Source: Helicobacter_F equorum (lineage in GTDB: Bacteria; Campylobacterota; Campylobacteria; Campylobacterales; Helicobacteraceae). From it: a stretch of 64,000 bases of DNA. Shown piece by piece: positions 60,022 to 64,000 of this stretch. The notes under the pieces are model-generated. The model had not been told where the DNA came from. It saw nothing but the letters and a program-made list of their open reading frames with translations, and did no database searches. Location: contig NZ_JBHRZM010000005.1 of the NCBI RefSeq assembly GCF_042649585.1, positions 160,625-224,624 on the forward strand, read 5' to 3'. Within the stretch, counting starts at the first letter, position 1. Every line of letters begins with the position of its first letter. Position numbers and translations under genes: made by a program.

Positions 60022-61688
60022 AATGGGGCATTGAGCGTATGAGAATCTATGATGTAACTTAGGGTTAGATCGTGTATTTTTGGTGCAAGTTGTGTGTTGC
60101 TTAGTGGAAGCGAGGAGTTTTCATAGGTTGGGATTTGTGGTATTTCATCTTGGAGTTGCTCTATGGTTTGTATATTCATAATTCTTGGAGAGAGGATAAT
60201 GACCATTTCTTTTGTTACTTGGGTGTTTTTGGTATAGCTAAAAAAATATTTGAGTAATGGTATGTTCCCTAAAATAGGGATTTGTTTGCGAATCTTTGTT
60301 TCTGTTTTGTCTATAAGACCACCTAAGACAATACGTTGTTCATCTTCTATCGCCACAAGTGAAGAGAGGTGCTTAGTAGCGAGATTTGGTGGCGAACTAA
60401 GTGCGGTTGTTTGGTTTTCGATTGAGATATCTTTGGTTTTGGTTATGGAGGGATTGATTTTTAAAATGATTTTTTTACCCTCAATGCTTGGTGTAACATC
60501 AAGTAAGATTCCAGAAAAAACCGATGGAAATATTTCTGAAGCATTTTGCACTGAAGTGCCTTGGGTTGTGGTTTGGTATGTTGTATTTTGTTGGTAGCGC
60601 AATACACTTCCCACGCTGATAATAGCAGGTTGATTATTGAGTGTAAGCACTTTTGGGTTAGAGATAGATTCTACTTTGCCATAGGTTTGCAAAAACTCTA
60701 CAATACGCTCTATACTTATGCCTTGTGAAAAAATATTGATACCATAAGAGGTGCCGGAATTATCAAGGATCAATGCGCTTGAGTTGTCGCTGCCTATAGG
60801 TGTAGTGGCAAGATTAGTAAGATTAAAAAATTGTTCCCAATCAATACCATAAGTCGCACTATCATTGTGCTCGACATTGAATATATTGACATCAATGAGG
60901 ACTTGTGCGTGAATTTTTTGCGCAAGAGAGGCGAGATATTGCTCCACGCGATCGATTTGTTTTTGGGATCCTGTGATTGTCAAAAGCCCTGCACCTTTAT
61001 TGATAATAATATCTTTGGGTGCGTATTTAGAATCTTTGGTATTTTGCGGGGTGTCAATGGTAGAATCTGGTATATACCAATCTCCAGGGCGATAGGCGAT
61101 GTTATATATTTCATTTTCTAATTCACCCCAAAAATCCATTTCATCAATAGAATAGATTTTTGTGCCACTTTTGCCTGTCCCAAGGGTGTGTCCAGCAGCT
61201 TTATTAAGTGCCATTTTGTGTGCTTGTTGGGTAGATTCAAGGGTGGAAAAATTTTGTATAGCATAGGGGTTTTGGTATGCGTTGGGTGTATTTTGAGAAT
61301 CTTGAGAGAAAAATACATCGGTATTGCTAGAGCCAACGCGTGCGGTGGATATGTAATTAATACTAAAGGTTTTAGTTTGCAATGCCCAAATACTTAAGAG
61401 ATTATTTTCTAGTGTGAATCCTATGTCATTTTGCGTAAGCAGGGTTTGTAGAATATCTTGCAAGGAAGTATTGTCAAAATGCAAAGAGATGACTTTAGAA
61501 TCTAAGATTTTATGTGTAAGATCTTGAGTATAGATAATGTTTAGCTTACAATCTAGAGCAATGGCTTCTAAGATTTTAGAGAGTGTTGTGTTGGCATTAA
61601 AGCTTAGTGCATTACATGCATAGGTTGTTTGTTGTGTGAGGTAGTAGGCTAAACATAATATGCGAAGTAAGCGTGGGAATTGCATCAA
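60018..61688 (-). CDS. ctsD: Secretin of the type II secretion/MshL type (CtsD-like)
   Basis: A 556-residue exported protein. The STN domain is seen at about residues 45-110 (LNIIYTQDLTHKILDSKVISLHFDNTSLQDILQTLL). A short N1-like domain carries GAGLLTITGSQKQIDRVEQYLASL. The secretin core has KVESISNPKVLTLNNQPAIISVGS and the signature VLGGLIDKTETKIRKQIPILGNIPLLKYFFSYTKN. An insertion rich in Ser/Thr/Asn lies between. It forms the outer-membrane ring through which DNA or a fibre passes. Matches the MshL family most closely. Confidence 0.9.
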   Translation of the reverse strand: MMQFPRLLRILCLAYYLTQQTTYACNALSFNANTTLSKILEAIALDCKLNIIYTQDLTHKILDSKVISLHFDNTSLQDILQTLLTQNDIGFTLENNLLSIWALQTKTFSINYISTARVGSSNTDVFFSQDSQNTPNAYQNPYAIQNFSTLESTQQAHKMALNKAAGHTLGTGKSGTKIYSIDEMDFWGELENEIYNIAYRPGDWYIPDSTIDTPQNTKDSKYAPKDIIINKGAGLLTITGSQKQIDRVEQYLASLAQKIHAQVLIDVNIFNVEHNDSATYGIDWEQFFNLTNLATTPIGSDNSSALILDNSGTSYGINIFSQGISIERIVEFLQTYGKVESISNPKVLTLNNQPAIISVGSVLRYQQNTTYQTTTQGTSVQNASEIFPSVFSGILLDVTPSIEGKKIILKINPSITKTKDISIENQTTALSSPPNLATKHLSSLVAIEDEQRIVLGGLIDKTETKIRKQIPILGNIPLLKYFFSYTKNTQVTKEMVIILSPRIMNIQTIEQLQDEIPQIPTYENSSLPLSNTQLAPKIHDLTLSYIIDSHTLNAPL

Positions 61689-61691
61689 AAC

Positions 61692-62051
61692 CTACCTATA
61701 CCATAGGATATGTTGTGATACTTTGATAGTGTGCGTGTTTTTGCCCTGCATAAGCATGATATGATCATTATGGATACTGAGGATTGTACCAAATGGTGTT
61801 TTGCCACTTTTATACCATGTGCCATCAATAAGTGCTTTGGCATTCATAATAGCTTCAAGCTTGAGATAATGGGGTGTTTTGGTGTGTGATCGTGTCTGTG
61901 GTGTAGTGTCAAAAAATGGGTTGTGTGTGAGTTTTTGGTAAGATCGTGGTTTTTGGAGACTAGAGAGAAGATTTTGTGCGCATAGCATATCACATGGAAT
62001 AGTTGTGGCAAAAGTCATAGAAGAGAGTAAAAGTGTGAGCACAAATCGCAT
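61692..62051 (-). CDS. PilP/GspC-like small exported protein
   Basis: A 119-residue protein with signal peptide MRFVLTLLLSSMTFA. The C-terminal segment LKLEAIMNAKALIDGTWYKSGKTPFGTILSIHNDHIMLMQGKNTHTIKV is the PilP/GspC homology-region pattern that touches the secretin N0 domain. It lies between the PilO-like protein and the secretin, three bases from the latter. It probably links inner-membrane arm and secretin. The call rests on motif and place. Confidence 0.68.
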   Translation of the reverse strand: MRFVLTLLLSSMTFATTIPCDMLCAQNLLSSLQKPRSYQKLTHNPFFDTTPQTRSHTKTPHYLKLEAIMNAKALIDGTWYKSGKTPFGTILSIHNDHIMLMQGKNTHTIKVSQHILWYR

Positions 62052-62052
62052 G

Positions 62053-62604
62053 CTAGCTTCTCATATCTTGGATAAGCAATTCAAACTCCAGAGTATCTTT
62101 TAGGGTGATATGGATAAAATCAAGGCTTACATATTGATCATGCAGTGTTTGTATGTCATGAAGGAATTGTGCTATCCCTCCAAAAGTTCCATTACCTCGT
62201 AGAGAAATGATGCCAAGCTCTTCGTTAGCGATTTGTATATGCGTAAGGGCAAGATGATTATTTTGAGAGAGATTAAGTAAAGAATCTAGGTTGTCAAATG
62301 CATTGGATTGTGTGGCGTAGATTTGGTGCAGCACGGATCGTAATATGGCATTAGATTGTGTAAGCTCTGTAAGGATTTGGGTTTGCTCGGATTGAATGGC
62401 GTTTGTGGTATGAAGCGCTTGTGTGTAGCTATCTTTTGAGATAGCCTTGTCTTCTTGTAATTGTGTTAAAAGTGTGGAAGTGAGGCGGTGTTGTTGTTCG
62501 ATAGGCTGTATAAAAAATATATGACAACATGCTATAAAGGCAAGGACCCCGCATATAAAACCTAACATTTTTTCGCGAGGCTTAAGGATTATTGGTTTAT
62601 TCAT
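62053..62604 (-). CDS. PilO-like inner-membrane protein of the Cts-like cluster
   Basis: About 183 residues from ATG 62604 (MNKPIILKPREK), which overlaps the stop of the preceding gene by eight bases. One membrane helix at about 14-33, a coiled-coil segment rich in Gln and Leu, and a small periplasmic domain ending in ELLIQDMRS. This is the PilO layout, but the sequence is unlike the PilO-like protein at 6.8 kb. It probably forms the periplasmic arm with the next gene product. Confidence 0.63.
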   Translation of the reverse strand: MNKPIILKPREKMLGFICGVLAFIACCHIFFIQPIEQQHRLTSTLLTQLQEDKAISKDSYTQALHTTNAIQSEQTQILTELTQSNAILRSVLHQIYATQSNAFDNLDSLLNLSQNNHLALTHIQIANEELGIISLRGNGTFGGIAQFLHDIQTLHDQYVSLDFIHITLKDTLEFELLIQDMRS

Positions 62605-63826
62605 GATACACCACAAGGATTTGAGAATAGGCTTTGTTGTCTTTGTGTGTGATATGAGAAATTTTTGCTTGTGAAGTGTCGGTATTGAGGGCTTTTAGTA
62701 GTTGTGTGATATGAGCTTGTGTGGGTGCTATGATATCCATTAGCGCTACACTAAGTTTTGCACTTTTTGCAAAGCTTATATTTGTTGTGTGTGCAGAGTG
62801 CTCGGCAAGAAATGTAAAAGTCTCTTCCATACGGACACTTAGTGGTTTTGTATTGAGAGTATCTAGCACAAAAGAGATTTGTTGATACATTTGGGTATTG
62901 TGTGCGAGAAGTTTATTTAGTTCATTGGTTTGGGTGGTAGTGCTGTGTTCAAGGTTTGTAAAATCGTATTCTTGAGATTGTAAAGTATCGATGCGGGTTG
63001 TGAGATTGCAGGTGTGTGCAAAGAGTGCGCTAGGATATACAAGTCCAAACATTATGGCAAGGGTAATAATAAGATTCCGTATAATGTGTGTTTGTGCTTT
63101 GACAAAAAGCCCAAAGTTATTGCGGATAAACCCAAATTTATTATGTAAAAGCGCTCTTATATGCGTGTAGTATTCGTGCTTGCAGTTTTGAAAGATTGCA
63201 CGGAGAGGCGAGGATTTATTTTGTGGGTCTTTGGTGTTAGATTCTAAAAATATTTGAGTAGGGAAAGAATCTAAAACCTGTAGCATGTGCTCCCCAAACA
63301 TATTGCTAAAAAGTTGCGTTTTTTGCGTTAATTCCTCATCGCTTGTAAGATGGAGAGTGCTAAGAATCTGTGCGTTATCGATATAATAAAACATACGAGA
63401 TTCTTTGATATAGATAAAACCTTGCTTGACATGTTGTGCCAGAAAATACGCATCTATAGCGATTTCACATGCTTTTGTATGTTTTGGTAGGTTCGTCAAC
63501 ATATGATGATCGATAAAATACGCCTCACATTCTTGCAAACTTGTTTCGTGAAAATGCGGCTTACACGCAAAATACAAACTATATGTATGTGATAGATCGA
63601 TAATTCCGCATTGATAGGCATGTGTGTAAAGAGATTCCACAATGTGCTCGGCGTCTTCTTGTATATGAGAATGCAAAGAAGCAGAAATATCAATGGTAAG
63701 CTTGGTTAGTTTGTCTAGTTCGCAAACATAGAGTACTCTAGCATGTTTTGGATCATAAGCCATTGGCACGAGTGTGTGTCGGTCAAAGAAGGTATCGCGA
63801 TAGAATATATGTGAATACATAGACAT
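62597..63826 (-). CDS. PilM/PilN-like fusion protein, CtsX-like position
   Basis: About 409 residues from ATG 63826, after AAAAAGGG; a GTG lies two codons upstream. The cytoplasmic N-terminal 250 residues have an actin/GspL-like alternating pattern (VLYVCELDKLTKLTIDISASL, GIIDLSHTYSLYF) but weak phosphate loops. A membrane helix at about 262-280 (LIITLAIMFGLVYPSALFA), a coiled coil and a PilN-like domain follow. The layout matches GspL (PilM plus PilN in one chain). It is first in the six-gene run. C. jejuni CtsX occupies a similar place, but homology is not shown. Confidence 0.6.
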   Translation of the reverse strand: MSMYSHIFYRDTFFDRHTLVPMAYDPKHARVLYVCELDKLTKLTIDISASLHSHIQEDAEHIVESLYTHAYQCGIIDLSHTYSLYFACKPHFHETSLQECEAYFIDHHMLTNLPKHTKACEIAIDAYFLAQHVKQGFIYIKESRMFYYIDNAQILSTLHLTSDEELTQKTQLFSNMFGEHMLQVLDSFPTQIFLESNTKDPQNKSSPLRAIFQNCKHEYYTHIRALLHNKFGFIRNNFGLFVKAQTHIIRNLIITLAIMFGLVYPSALFAHTCNLTTRIDTLQSQEYDFTNLEHSTTTQTNELNKLLAHNTQMYQQISFVLDTLNTKPLSVRMEETFTFLAEHSAHTTNISFAKSAKLSVALMDIIAPTQAHITQLLKALNTDTSQAKISHITHKDNKAYSQILVVYHE

Positions 63827-64000
63827 ACACACCCTTTTTTAAGTAATGCATATAGATTTTATATTTCTCTCAATTTTAGTTAAGTAAAACTTTAATTTTT
63901 ATTAAGCCAAGGTTTATATAAAAGTTCCTTATCCAAAAGCAAACTTTAAGCTTTGTATGTGTAGTATTTCGTTTCCCAATTTTGAGATACTAAAGCATCT

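Noticed and set aside
63833..64000. AT-rich end of the window examined for a tRNA, promoter or further gene
   Set aside because: Only a possible -10 for the minus-strand cluster was seen (TATAAAAT-like); too degenerate to list with confidence. No gene recognised.

Overview
The window is about 37% GC, densely coding chromosomal DNA from a member of the Campylobacterota. The best fit is a Helicobacter other than H. pylori, probably of the enterohepatic group. Evidence is gene content and order: a tRNA-Gln-type second glutamyl-tRNA synthetase, the futalosine menaquinone enzyme MqnE, a Csd4-type cell-shape carboxypeptidase, ThyX, FlhX, BI-1, and blocks such as tolB-pal-cpoB-slyD, purA-fliJ-motE, thrB-ylxR-infB, lptA-engB/mltD/tatD/ribE/flhX and rpsF-ssb-rpsR that I recall from H. 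pylori. Unlike H. pylori it carries a Campylobacter Cts-like (type II secretion/type IV pilus-like) competence machine. No rRNA, tRNA, complete insertion sequence or CRISPR array was seen.

Layout. 0-2.2 kb: a secreted protein fragment, a pseudopilin-like protein and a glycosyltransferase. 2.2-3.9 kb: molybdenum-cofactor genes mobA and moaA. 3.9-9.0 kb, minus strand: an operon-like run of PilM-, PilN- and PilO-like proteins followed by two TraF-type outer-membrane beta-barrel paralogues. 9-24 kb: housekeeping and envelope genes (acyltransferase, mqnE, lpxC, gltX2, csd4, tol-pal, slyD, mnmA, purA, flagellar fliJ/motE), with a decayed membrane-protein gene between lpxC and gltX2. 24-30 kb: tsaB-thrB-ylxR-infB, then a CapA-type metallophosphatase containing a C10 tract. 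30-39 kb: engB, lptA, mltD and tatD on one strand, ribE-flhX-lolD-like on the other, then rpsR-ssb-rpsF-holA-rnr; a hairpin with a C11 tract separates the two convergent blocks. 39-50 kb: YceI, Bcp, BI-1, a long minus-strand run from two small coiled-coil proteins through priA, rsmD, fliL and acpS to trpS, then uvrB.

50-53 kb is the main accessory spot: a broken restriction-modification (N6-adenine methylase) gene with two frameshifts, interrupted by a small antitoxin gene and a doc toxin cut off after 36 codons. 53-57 kb: a DUF354 protein, thyX, glmS and pldA. 57.5-63.8 kb, minus strand: the Cts-like cluster, in transcription order a PilM/N-like fusion, a PilO-like and a PilP-like protein, a secretin, the GspE-type ATPase and the GspF-type platform protein. 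With the pseudopilin at the left edge and the PilMNO-like set at 7-9 kb, the window holds much of a DNA-uptake or secretion apparatus.

Across the whole window the near-palindromic heptamer AGAWTCT is strikingly frequent in all frames and on both strands; it deserves a genome-wide test.
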